Origin: Bryobacteraceae bacterium
Lineage (GTDB): Bacteria > Acidobacteriota > Terriglobia > Bryobacterales > Bryobacteraceae
Direction of reading: 5' to 3'
Assembly (NCBI GenBank): GCA_025056455.1
Contig: JANWVY010000009.1
Location: 116,824 to 180,823 of the forward strand
DNA: 64,000 nucleotides
Shown here piece by piece: positions 43,014 through 51,151 of this stretch. Numbering within the stretch: position 1 is the stretch's first letter; every line of letters starts with the position of its first letter. The notes beneath the pieces are model-generated. The model was not told where the DNA came from. It was given only the letters and a program-made list of their open reading frames with translations, and ran no database searches. Both the position numbers and the translations under genes were made by a program.

Positions 43014-43562
43014 ATGCTTCAGGTTGTTGTTGCTGTCGTCTCGTCTTTTTTCGGCGCTCTCCCGCTTGCCGCCCAGATCGATCACGCCAAAAGCCTGGCC
43101 CCTTATGTGCCTTCTCCGCAGGTCATCGTCGACCGGATGCTGGAGGCGGCTGCCCTGAAGCCCGGCGAAACCTTGTTCGATCTTGGTTGTGGTGACGGGC
43201 GCATTTTATTTACGGCTGCCCAGCGCTACAAAGCGAAAGCGGTTGGCATTGAGTTGTCGAAACGTTTGGTGGAGCAAGTGCGCGAAGCAATCCTGCGTCA
43301 AAATCTCCAAGACTTGGTTTCGGTCAAAGAAGCCAATTTGCTCGACGTCGATCTTAGCTCCGCCGACGTCGTCACGCTCTATCTGCTGACGGACTCCAAC
43401 GCAAAACTTCGTCCCAACCTCGAGCGCTACCTGCGTCCGGGCGCCCGTGTTGTCTCCCACGACTTCGAGATCCGTGGCTGGAAACCAGTCCGCGTGGAAG
43501 AAGTGCACGCCCACCGCCGGAACCACAAAATTTACGTCTACCAAATCGGAAAAACGAAATAG
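43014..43562 (+). CDS. FAM173-like SAM methyltransferase with a signal-like N-terminus
   Basis: A 182-aa protein. Motif I FDLGCGDGR lies at 55-63, and the surrounding YVPSPQVIVDRMLE and DVVTLYLL segments match the FAM173/ATPSC-KMT protein-lysine methyltransferase group. The first ~20 residues (VVVAVVSSFFGALPLAAQ) look like a secretory signal peptide, with an AQ cleavage point. A SAM-dependent enzyme outside the cytoplasm would lack cofactor, so the segment may be an uncleaved membrane anchor or the start may be wrong. The gene follows the secreted-protein gene by 2 bp. Confidence 0.82.
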   Translation: MLQVVVAVVSSFFGALPLAAQIDHAKSLAPYVPSPQVIVDRMLEAAALKPGETLFDLGCGDGRILFTAAQRYKAKAVGIELSKRLVEQVREAILRQNLQDLVSVKEANLLDVDLSSADVVTLYLLTDSNAKLRPNLERYLRPGARVVSHDFEIRGWKPVRVEEVHAHRRNHKIYVYQIGKTK

Positions 43563-43593
43563 GCGCCGCCCCTCGATCCAGGACCTGCGTGCT

Positions 43594-44076
43594 TCATCTC
43601 TTCCGCGTCCCCAGTCTCTCCTGCAGCTGATCAACGAGAGGGAGCTGACCCGAGGTCAACTTTCTGCGCGCGGTCTCCAAATCAAACCAGCCCGCCCGAT
43701 CCACTTCAGGAAATTGCTGTTGACGGCCGGAGCCTGGGGGCCATTCCATCGAAAACAAGTTGCTTTTCAAGCCAGCGGGATCAAAATCCCCCCGGCCTGC
43801 CCACGCGAATAACCTCTTGCCGCTGGTGAGCTTGACCGGCTCGAGCGGTTCCAGCTCCTCAAAAGCGGGGCGTTGCCCCAACTCCTCTTCACACTCCCGG
43901 ATCGCTGCGGCGAAGGGGTCTTCATCGTCCGAAAACTCCCCTTTCGGAATCGACCACGCGCCTTCATCCTTCCGCGCCCAGTAAGGTCCGCCGGGATGCA
44001 CCAATAAAATCTCAACACCAGTGGCCACCCGGCGATACAGCAGGAGGCCTGCACTCTGTTTCTTCTGCCTCGACAT
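43594..44076 (-). CDS. Nudix hydrolase
   Basis: A 160-aa pyrophosphohydrolase with an intact Nudix box at residues 46-67: G46, E52, R60-E61, E64-E65 and G67 (GX5EX7REUXEEXG). The substrate is unknown; the sequence around AGLLLYRRVATGVEILLVHPGG is typical of housecleaning NTP or dinucleoside polyphosphate hydrolases. It is convergent with the methyltransferase gene and divergent from the DUF3500 gene. Confidence 0.93.
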   Translation of the reverse strand: MSRQKKQSAGLLLYRRVATGVEILLVHPGGPYWARKDEGAWSIPKGEFSDDEDPFAAAIRECEEELGQRPAFEELEPLEPVKLTSGKRLFAWAGRGDFDPAGLKSNLFSMEWPPGSGRQQQFPEVDRAGWFDLETARRKLTSGQLPLVDQLQERLGTRKR

Positions 44077-44178
44077 CTTGATGCTTGATTCCAGTTGCTT
44101 GCCCCGTCAGGCAGCTTCAAAAAACCCACTTTGTCGCTGAGGTTCGATATACTGTGCCTGAACGTGAAAGGAGCTTCG

Positions 44179-45231
44179 ATGTTACGCCGCGCTGTCCTGT
44201 TCGGGGCTTTCACCATTCTTCTCACATCTGCCTACTACCGTGTTTCATCACCTTTCGTAATGTCCGAAGCGGCGAACGCCTTTCTCGCCTCGCTCACCCC
44301 CGAGCAGCGCGAGAAGGCCCAGTTTGACTTCCAAGACGAAGAGCGCTTCTTCTTTCACTTCGTACCCGACAACAATCTTCAACAGCTGCGCGGTAGAAGC
44401 CGCAAGGGACTCACACTGCGCGAGATGAGCCCTCATCAAAAACATCTCGCCCATGCCTTGCTAAGCGCTGGCCTCAGTCAGCGCGGCTATATCAAAGCCA
44501 CTTCCATCATGAGTCTGGAGGATGTGCTGCGCATTCTCGAAAAAGACTCCGGGGAACGTCGCAACCCCGAAAAATACTACTTCTCCATCTTTGGCCAGCC
44601 CAAGGAGAAGGGGGCCTGGGGCTACCGCGTCGAAGGCCACCACATCAGCATCCACTTCACGATCGTTGATGGCAAAGTTGTGAGTGCGCCGTTTTTCTAC
44701 GGCGCGAATCCGGCGCTCGTGAAAGAAGGACCACGAGCGGGTCTGCGCGTGCTCGCTCGGGAGGAGGACCTGGCCCGCGACCTACTGCTAGCTTTGACCC
44801 CCGAACAGAAAAAAATCGCCATCGTTTCGCCCAAAGCCTACGCCGATATCTTGACGGAGGCCTCGCGCAAGGCTGCGCTCCAAGGGCAACCATCCGGTCT
44901 TTCGGCCTCCAAGATGAACGCCAAACAAAGACAACTGCTCCAAGCCCTGCTCGAAGAATATTGCTACAATCTGCCGGATCAGCCCGCCCAGCACCGCTTG
45001 GATCTCATCCGCAAGGCGGGAACCAATATCTTCTTCGCCTGGGCCGGCGTTGAGGAAAAAGGCGGCCCCCACTACTACCGGATTCAGGGCCCGACTTTCC
45101 TCGTTGAGTACGATAACACCCAGAACAACGCCAACCATATCCACTCCGTGTGGAGAGAAATGGATGGCGACTGGGCCGAAGATTTGCTGAAGGCCCACTA
45201 TCAATCCAGCCATCAATCTAGCCCACGCTGA
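44179..45231 (+). CDS. DUF3500 family protein, exported
   Basis: A 350-aa protein with a signal peptide (about residues 1-20). Family segments are SPFVMSEAANAFLASLTPEQREKAQFDF, KEKGAWGYRVEGHHISIHF and HIHSVWREMDGDWAEDLLKAHY at the C-terminus. The His-rich C-terminal part (HIHSVWR) may bind metal; the function is unknown. GAAAGGAG 5 bp before the ATG at 44179 decides the start; the frame is open upstream to 44095 without a plausible signal. Confidence 0.87.
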   Translation: MLRRAVLFGAFTILLTSAYYRVSSPFVMSEAANAFLASLTPEQREKAQFDFQDEERFFFHFVPDNNLQQLRGRSRKGLTLREMSPHQKHLAHALLSAGLSQRGYIKATSIMSLEDVLRILEKDSGERRNPEKYYFSIFGQPKEKGAWGYRVEGHHISIHFTIVDGKVVSAPFFYGANPALVKEGPRAGLRVLAREEDLARDLLLALTPEQKKIAIVSPKAYADILTEASRKAALQGQPSGLSASKMNAKQRQLLQALLEEYCYNLPDQPAQHRLDLIRKAGTNIFFAWAGVEEKGGPHYYRIQGPTFLVEYDNTQNNANHIHSVWREMDGDWAEDLLKAHYQSSHQSSPR

Positions 45232-45315
45232 GCGAAAGGGCCTGCGAGCGAATTCCGCGAACGGTTCTCGCCTCAGGTCCTCCAAGCGAGGCCGCCTCCG
45301 CGGCGCCCAAACCCC

Positions 45316-45702
45316 CTACTTCGCTTGCTTGAACTGAAACAGCGCTCCGAAGACAGCGCCCAGCGCGCCAAACAGGATCCAGAGCGTCGATTGAAACTCT
45401 TCCATCCCGCGATAGAAACGGTTTAGCGCTCCGTGCAAGGAAATCGCCAAAAATGCCACCGCATAAAGCACAAACAAAAGGCTGGTCTTACGCATGAGCG
45501 ACAGCGCCATTCCTACAATGCCGGCGGCTGCAAGGGCCAGCGTGCCGTAAATCAGTGTTGGACCTGTCCAGCTCACCATCGGACAGCGGATGGTTTTTGC
45601 ATCGTCGAGAATGGCAAACAGCGCAAAGGCGAGCAAGAGTAGAGCAACGGGAATGTGGTAGACGAAGCTAAAGATGCGAAGAAAGAGTGCAAAAATCCTC
45701 AC
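45316..45702 (-). CDS. Four-segment membrane protein, unknown
   Basis: A 128-aa hydrophobic protein with about four membrane segments (near residues 5-32, 48-68, 73-90 and 105-123). It contains no charged catalytic signature. It stands alone between two plus-strand genes. No family is recognised. Confidence 0.6.
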   Translation of the reverse strand: MRIFALFLRIFSFVYHIPVALLLLAFALFAILDDAKTIRCPMVSWTGPTLIYGTLALAAAGIVGMALSLMRKTSLLFVLYAVAFLAISLHGALNRFYRGMEEFQSTLWILFGALGAVFGALFQFKQAK

Positions 45703-45937
45703 ACGCGGCTCTCCGGGTGCACAAGTCCAACCAAAAGACTTTTCATTCTAGCAGCGTTGCCTTTAGCTTGCCCATCGTTTCGTGGAGGCCGGACCGCGGG
45801 GTGCCTTCCGGAGGCCGTTCGAACTACGCCTCGTCTGGTGTTGCTGCCGACCTCGTTTTTCTTCTCCCCTTTACTTCCCCCCTTCCCCCCTTTGTTCCCC
45901 CTTTCGATACACTGGCCGTTCACAGGAGTTCTCACCG

Positions 45938-47101
45938 ATGCACCGCCGCCACTTTCTGTATTCCGCTAGCGGGCTAGCTGTTTCCGTCTCCCTTCCGCCT
46001 TGTGTTCAGGCCATGCAAAAGCAAATGAAAATCACCGGCCTTGAGACTGACTTGCTCAAAATGCCTCCGCGCGAACCGAACTACGACGCCATCCATCAAC
46101 TTGGTGTCGACACCGGCCAAGTGGTGCTCCGCATCACGACCGACGCCGGCTTCACCGGTTGGGCCACCTCCAACTTCGGGATGCTCGCCGGGGGACCTCG
46201 CGTCGTTCAGACCATCCTTGAGCACGAAGTGAAACCAGTCATCACGGGCATGGATCCTGCATTCCCTAAGAAGATCCGGGCTGCCCTTTGGAGCGCCCTC
46301 GAATATCACGGCGTGACTGGAGTGGTACAGTTCGCTCTGGCTGCCACCGACATCGCTCTTTGGGACATCCTCGGCAAAGCAGCCGGCCTGCCGGTCTACA
46401 AAATGCTCGGCGCTTATCGCGACCGCATGCCCGTCTACAGTATGTGCGGCTGGTATTACGACAACGACGCGGATTTATCGAAATACAAGCGCCAGATCCA
46501 AACCGCGCTGGAACAAGGCTACCGCGCGATGAAAATCAAGACGGGCCGCTATGGCGTTGACGACGACGTGAGGCGGATCCGCCTGGCTAAGGATCTCGCA
46601 GGTCCGCAGTGCCGGGTCATGGTCGACGCCAACCAGGCCTTCAACAAAAATGAGGCCTTGCGCCGAGGGCGCATCTACCAGGAGATCGGTGTTTTTTGGT
46701 ACGAGGAACCACTCCCACCCCATGAGATGGAGGGCTATGCGCAACTGGCCCAGCAACTCGACGTGCGAATCGCTACCGGCGAAAATCTCTACACGCGGCA
46801 TCAGTTTTTGGACTTGATGTTGCGCCGGGGCGCCGATGTCGTCCAACCAGACAACCGCCGCGCCGGCGGCGTCACCGAGTGGATGGAGATCGCTGCCCTG
46901 TCGGATAGTTTCGGTCTCGAACTCGCAAGTCACGGCGGGGGTGCGGCGAATCTGAACATGCTGTGCGCCATCCCGAACGCCATTTATATGGAAACCAGCG
47001 GCCCACAAAAGATCATCAACGGCGAAGTGCTTGCGCCAGAGTCGCCAGGAATGAGTACGGAGCTGCCCCGGAGCTACATCGAAAAGTACAAAATTGGATA
47101 A
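45938..47101 (+). CDS. Enolase-superfamily (mandelate racemase/muconate lactonizing) enzyme, exported
   Basis: A 387-aa enzyme with a twin-arginine-like signal (MHRRHFLYSASGLAV). The catalytic set is that of mandelate-racemase type enzymes: KIK (K199, K201), metal ligands D230, E256 and E282, and the His332/Asp305 dyad (SHGGG, QPDNRRAGG). A sugar-acid dehydratase or racemase is likely; most family members are cytoplasmic, so export is unusual. AGGAG at 45924-45928 precedes the ATG; the upstream extension of the frame to 45782 is low-complexity. It heads a three-gene operon. Confidence 0.9.
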   Translation: MHRRHFLYSASGLAVSVSLPPCVQAMQKQMKITGLETDLLKMPPREPNYDAIHQLGVDTGQVVLRITTDAGFTGWATSNFGMLAGGPRVVQTILEHEVKPVITGMDPAFPKKIRAALWSALEYHGVTGVVQFALAATDIALWDILGKAAGLPVYKMLGAYRDRMPVYSMCGWYYDNDADLSKYKRQIQTALEQGYRAMKIKTGRYGVDDDVRRIRLAKDLAGPQCRVMVDANQAFNKNEALRRGRIYQEIGVFWYEEPLPPHEMEGYAQLAQQLDVRIATGENLYTRHQFLDLMLRRGADVVQPDNRRAGGVTEWMEIAALSDSFGLELASHGGGAANLNMLCAIPNAIYMETSGPQKIINGEVLAPESPGMSTELPRSYIEKYKIG

Positions 47102-47113
47102 GCTGGCGGTTTC

Positions 47114-48349
47114 ATGACTCGTAGAAACTTTCTGCTTGGCCATGCTCCTTTCGTGGTTGCGGCCACCGCTCAAAATCGGCCGCCGAAAAAAATCGCCGCC
47201 ATCGTAACCGAATATCGCCCTCACTCTCACGCCGACGTAATCGTTGGCAAATATCTGGAGGGCTTCAATCAGGATGATCGGCCTCCTTACCCCCGCTCCA
47301 AAATTGTCAGCTTGTTTACGGAACAGGTCCCCCAGCGGGATATGAGCCGGGAACGGGCCAAAAAATACAACATCCCGATCTATCGCACCGTGGACGAGGC
47401 ACTCTGTCTCGGAGCTAACCGGCTCGCTGTTGATGGAGTCCTTCTCATTGGCGAGCATGGCGACTACCCCGTTAACGACAAACAGCAGAAACTCTACCCC
47501 CGCTTTGAAATGTTTCTGAAGATCACCGACGTCTTCCGGCACAGCGGGCGTTCGGTGCCCGTGTTCAATGACAAACATCTTTCCTGGAGCTGGCGTCAAG
47601 CCAAGCGCATGGTGGAGATCTCGCGCGAACTTAAGTTTCCGATGATGGCAGGATCATCGGTTCCTGTCGCCTACCGCGTGCCTGCCGTGGATGCTCCTCA
47701 CGGTGTGCGACAAAATTACGCCGTCGCCATCGCCTACAGCGGTCTCGACATCTACGGATTCCATTTACTAGAAGCCCTCCAGTGTATGACCGAACGTCGC
47801 AAAGGCGGCGAAACGGGAGTTCGTTCCGTCCAGTGTCTCCAGTATGAGGCCTGCTGGACGTTCGTGGAAAACAATGGTTGGGTGAAGCGTCTCTTTGAAC
47901 AAGCCCTCTCCCATAGCCACACGCGTGCCAGCGGCGATCCCAAACAGCTGGTCAAAGAGCCTACGGTCTTCCTTGTCGACTATCAGGACGGCTTACAGGC
48001 TGCCGCGTTTCTAATGACCGGACTAGTGTCAGACTTCACCGTCGCTCTCGATGTGGAGGGCCAAGCCAAACCCGTTTCCACGTTGATGAAATTACAGGAC
48101 GGCCCCCCTTATCATCACTTTGGCTGCTTGATTCAGAACATTGAAAAAATGTTTGAAACAGGAATCCCTCCTTATCCGGTCGAGCGAACTCTGCTGACCA
48201 GCGGCATCCTCGATTTCGCCCTCGAGTCCCGTATCCAAGGCTACAAAAAGCTGCCAACGCTAGAGCTGGCCCAAGTGCGTTATCAGGTTAGCCCTGCTTC
48301 TAACTTCTGTCTGAAAGGATGGGGTGCGGATGGAAAACGAATGGAGTAA
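47114..48349 (+). CDS. Tat-exported protein of unknown function
   Basis: A 411-aa protein with a twin-arginine signal (MTRRNFLLGHAP). The following region KIAAIVTEYRPHSHADVIVGKYLEGF is the type seen in a conserved but uncharacterised acidobacterial/planctomycete secreted family. It lacks the GxGxxG of Gfo/Idh/MocA proteins, which it might otherwise be mistaken for. It is located between an enolase-superfamily gene (12 bp) and a sulfatase gene (overlap), so it should work on the same substrate. Confidence 0.75.
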   Translation: MTRRNFLLGHAPFVVAATAQNRPPKKIAAIVTEYRPHSHADVIVGKYLEGFNQDDRPPYPRSKIVSLFTEQVPQRDMSRERAKKYNIPIYRTVDEALCLGANRLAVDGVLLIGEHGDYPVNDKQQKLYPRFEMFLKITDVFRHSGRSVPVFNDKHLSWSWRQAKRMVEISRELKFPMMAGSSVPVAYRVPAVDAPHGVRQNYAVAIAYSGLDIYGFHLLEALQCMTERRKGGETGVRSVQCLQYEACWTFVENNGWVKRLFEQALSHSHTRASGDPKQLVKEPTVFLVDYQDGLQAAAFLMTGLVSDFTVALDVEGQAKPVSTLMKLQDGPPYHHFGCLIQNIEKMFETGIPPYPVERTLLTSGILDFALESRIQGYKKLPTLELAQVRYQVSPASNFCLKGWGADGKRME

Positions 48350-49718
48350 TGTAACTTCCTCAGCGGGCCATTTGAAAGTCAGCCGCCGCGCCTTCCTGGC
48401 TACTCCGGCTCTCGCCCGGAGCGCACCCGCACAGCCAGCGCCCCGGCCTAACATCCTCCTCATTCTCGCCGACGACCTGGGCTACGGCGACTTAGGCTGT
48501 TACGGGCAGAAGCGAATCCAAACACCTCACATCGACCGTCTGGCCGCGAGCGGCATCCGTTTCACCCAAGCCTATGCCGGCTCCACGGTTTGCGCCCCCT
48601 CGCGCTGTTGCCTCATGACCGGCTTGCACACCGGGCACGCTACGGTTCGCGGCAACAAAAAGCCGGAAGTGGGCTTAAAACCTTCGGAGATCACCGTCGC
48701 TTCGCTGCTCAAGCAAGCTGGCTACCGCACGGCTCTGTTTGGCAAGTGGGGACTTGGCGGGCCGGGTAATGGCAGCGTTCCCACGGCCCGGGGCTTTGAC
48801 CATTTCTTTGGCTTTTACGATCAGCAGCATGCCCACAACTCCTATCCCGGCCACATCTGGGACGGGACGGTGGAAAAGCAGCTCCCGGAAAACTGGTTCA
48901 ACCGGAAAAAGACCTTCGTCCCGGATCTGTTCGCCGCCCGCGCCATCGAATTCCTCAAAGCCCCCGATCCGCGGCCTTTCTTCTTGTACTTTGCCACGAC
49001 CATCCCCCATGCCAATAACGAACTCGGCGCCATCCAGCCCAATGGCATGGACTCGCCCGACGACGGTCCTTACGCGTCCGAAAACTGGCCTGCTGTCGAA
49101 AAGAGTTTTGCCGCCACCATCACCCGCCTCGACACCCAAGTTGGACAACTCGTCGATACTCTCAAGGCCCAAGGACTCTACGAAAACACGCTCATCTTGT
49201 TTTCCAGCGACAACGGCCCTCACCGGGAAGGCAATCATGACGTGAATTTCTTCTCCAGCTCGGGCCCGCTGCGAGGCCTCAAACGCGACTTGTACGAAGG
49301 CGGTATCCGCGTCCCGATGATCGCCACTTGGAAAGCACGCATCGCACCCCAACAGGTCATCGATACACCGTGGGCCTTTTGGGATTTTCTCCCCACCGCT
49401 GCTGCCCTGGCCGGAGTCAACGCGCCGCCCAATCTTGACGGTGTCTCCATTGCGCCTTTGCTGCTCGGTCAAGGAAAGCCACAGCGCAGCCATTTCTATT
49501 GGGAGTTTCATGAGCGCGGCTTCCAACAAGCCGTTCGCCGGGGCGACTGGAAGCTCGTCCGGCAAGCCCCAAAGTTCGAGCTGGAACTTTTCAACCTCGC
49601 CGAAGACGTGGGCGAGACCCGCAACCTGGCCGCCCAGTATCCGAAAATTGTAGCCGAGCTCGAAAAACTCTTCCGCCAGCGCACGGACTCCCCAGATTTC
49701 CCAGTCCGGCCGGCTTGA
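48330..49718 (+). CDS. Formylglycine-dependent sulfatase, Tat-exported
   Basis: A 462-aa arylsulfatase-family enzyme. The catalytic Cys is C88 in CAPSR (CxPxR). Metal ligands D48-D49 (ADDLGYG) and the SSDNGPH segment are present. A twin-arginine motif (SRRAFLAT) lies at about 19-26, slightly downstream of the start. The ATG at 48330 and the GTG at 48324 are both possible. It overlaps the preceding gene by 20 bp, making a three-gene unit with the enolase-type enzyme and the unknown Tat protein. It is clearly a paralogue of the sulfatase at 17006, though not its close copy. Confidence 0.93.
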   Translation: MENEWSNVTSSAGHLKVSRRAFLATPALARSAPAQPAPRPNILLILADDLGYGDLGCYGQKRIQTPHIDRLAASGIRFTQAYAGSTVCAPSRCCLMTGLHTGHATVRGNKKPEVGLKPSEITVASLLKQAGYRTALFGKWGLGGPGNGSVPTARGFDHFFGFYDQQHAHNSYPGHIWDGTVEKQLPENWFNRKKTFVPDLFAARAIEFLKAPDPRPFFLYFATTIPHANNELGAIQPNGMDSPDDGPYASENWPAVEKSFAATITRLDTQVGQLVDTLKAQGLYENTLILFSSDNGPHREGNHDVNFFSSSGPLRGLKRDLYEGGIRVPMIATWKARIAPQQVIDTPWAFWDFLPTAAALAGVNAPPNLDGVSIAPLLLGQGKPQRSHFYWEFHERGFQQAVRRGDWKLVRQAPKFELELFNLAEDVGETRNLAAQYPKIVAELEKLFRQRTDSPDFPVRPA

Positions 49719-49738
49719 TCCACGTTGACCCGGAACGG

Positions 49739-51043
49739 CTATTCCAGCAAGCGGGCGATCTGGTCCGCATCATTCGGCGCGACGACCGGCTGGTTGCCAT
49801 ACGTCGGCCGGATGAATGTTCCATCCGGCGCTTTCAACTGGCCCGTGTGGTAGCGGTAAATATAGTCGGGATCTTTCAAAACGTTGCCAGTCAGCACAGC
49901 CACCACATCTTCATCCGACCGGATCGTGCCAGCCTCGACTAGCTTGCGAATCCCCGCGAGAGTCGCTGCCGATGCGGGCTCACAGCCAATGCCACAGCGG
50001 CCAATCTGCGCCTTGGCATCCGCGATTTCTTGCTCCGTCACCTTCTCCACCACCCCGCCACTTGCCTTCACTTCCAGCAGCGCTTTGGGCCAGCTGACCG
50101 GATCCCCAATTTTGATCGCTGTCGCCAAGGTTTCCGGATGCTCCACGGCCTTGAGCCTTGCTCCCTCTGGCTCTCGCACTAAATCATAAAAGGGAGCCGC
50201 GCCCGAGGCTTGGATCACCGCCAGCCTGGGAATTCGCTCAATCAATCCCAGTTGTTTCATCTCCCGCAGTGCCTTCCCAAAAGCAGAGGTATTGCCCAAA
50301 TTTCCTCCCGGCAACACAATCCAGTCCGGCGCCTGCCAGTCACGCTGATCCATGAGTTCAACCATGATGGATTTCTGCCCCTCGATCCGAAACGGATTGA
50401 TCGAGTTGAGCAAATAGATTCCGAGACGCTCGGCCAGCACTCGCACTAGTGCGAGAATCTGATCGAAGTTCGCCTCCACCTGCAACGTGCGCGCGCCATA
50501 TTCGAGCGCCTGCGCCAGCTTCCCATAAGAGATGTTGCCGTAGGGAATGAAAATGATTGACTGTAATCCAGCCGCGCTGGCGTAGGCCGCCATCGAGGCA
50601 GAGGTATTGCCAGTCGAAACGCAAGCCACACGCCTCATGCCCAGGCGCACGGCTTGCGTCACCCCGCACGTCATTCCGTTGTCCTTAAATGACCCAGTCG
50701 GGTTGAATCCTTGGTGCTTGAAACCGAGCCGCCGCAAACCGGCATAGCTTGCCGCAAGGGGCGCTTCAAGCACGGGCGTATTCCCCTCGCGCAAGGTCAC
50801 AACGTGCGAGGTGTCTTCAACGAAAGGGTACAGCTCGCGATACCGCCACACCCCGCTTTGCTCGAGCGGGTGATTCTGCAACCGCCGCTCGCGCCACCTT
50901 CGCTGGAGCACTTTGGCTTCCGGCCAGGTCCCAGTGTAGTCTACTTCGAGCAAGCCTCCGCATTCCGGGCAACTGTAGAGAACCCGGTCCACCGGGTAGC
51001 GGGCGCGACACGACGTCTCAAAGCAAACCAGTTCAGCAAGCAT
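49739..51043 (-). CDS. thrC: Threonine synthase
   Basis: A 434-aa PLP enzyme converting O-phosphohomoserine to threonine. It has an N-terminal zinc ribbon (C7, C12, C25, C28), the PLP Lys120 in NPTGSFKDNG, the STGNTSASMAAYAS segment and GGNLGN for phosphate binding. The zinc-ribbon form is the bacterial/archaeal class different from E. coli ThrC. It is convergent with the sulfatase gene. No other threonine-pathway gene is nearby. Confidence 0.95.
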   Translation of the reverse strand: MLAELVCFETSCRARYPVDRVLYSCPECGGLLEVDYTGTWPEAKVLQRRWRERRLQNHPLEQSGVWRYRELYPFVEDTSHVVTLREGNTPVLEAPLAASYAGLRRLGFKHQGFNPTGSFKDNGMTCGVTQAVRLGMRRVACVSTGNTSASMAAYASAAGLQSIIFIPYGNISYGKLAQALEYGARTLQVEANFDQILALVRVLAERLGIYLLNSINPFRIEGQKSIMVELMDQRDWQAPDWIVLPGGNLGNTSAFGKALREMKQLGLIERIPRLAVIQASGAAPFYDLVREPEGARLKAVEHPETLATAIKIGDPVSWPKALLEVKASGGVVEKVTEQEIADAKAQIGRCGIGCEPASAATLAGIRKLVEAGTIRSDEDVVAVLTGNVLKDPDYIYRYHTGQLKAPDGTFIRPTYGNQPVVAPNDADQIARLLE

Positions 51044-51151
51044 GCAAACTCCCCATTATGACGTACCTTACCCTCAGCGCCAGACAAGCGCCCCGATGGT
51101 CTCCGCCCCGCGCCGCTACGCTTGGCCCAGGTGATAGGATATCCCTGCTGC

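Noticed and set aside
43014..43075. Secreted methyltransferase called outright
   Set aside because: The N-terminal signal-like segment may be an anchor or a start-codon error, so export is left as an open question.
45782..45937. In-frame N-terminal extension of the enolase-superfamily gene
   Set aside because: It is low-complexity and pyrimidine-rich, lacks a family match, and a good AGGAG and a twin-arginine signal follow at 45938.
46475..47599. A 374-codon minus-strand open frame opposite the enolase-type and Tat genes
   Set aside because: It spans two well-supported plus-strand genes and has no recognisable domain.
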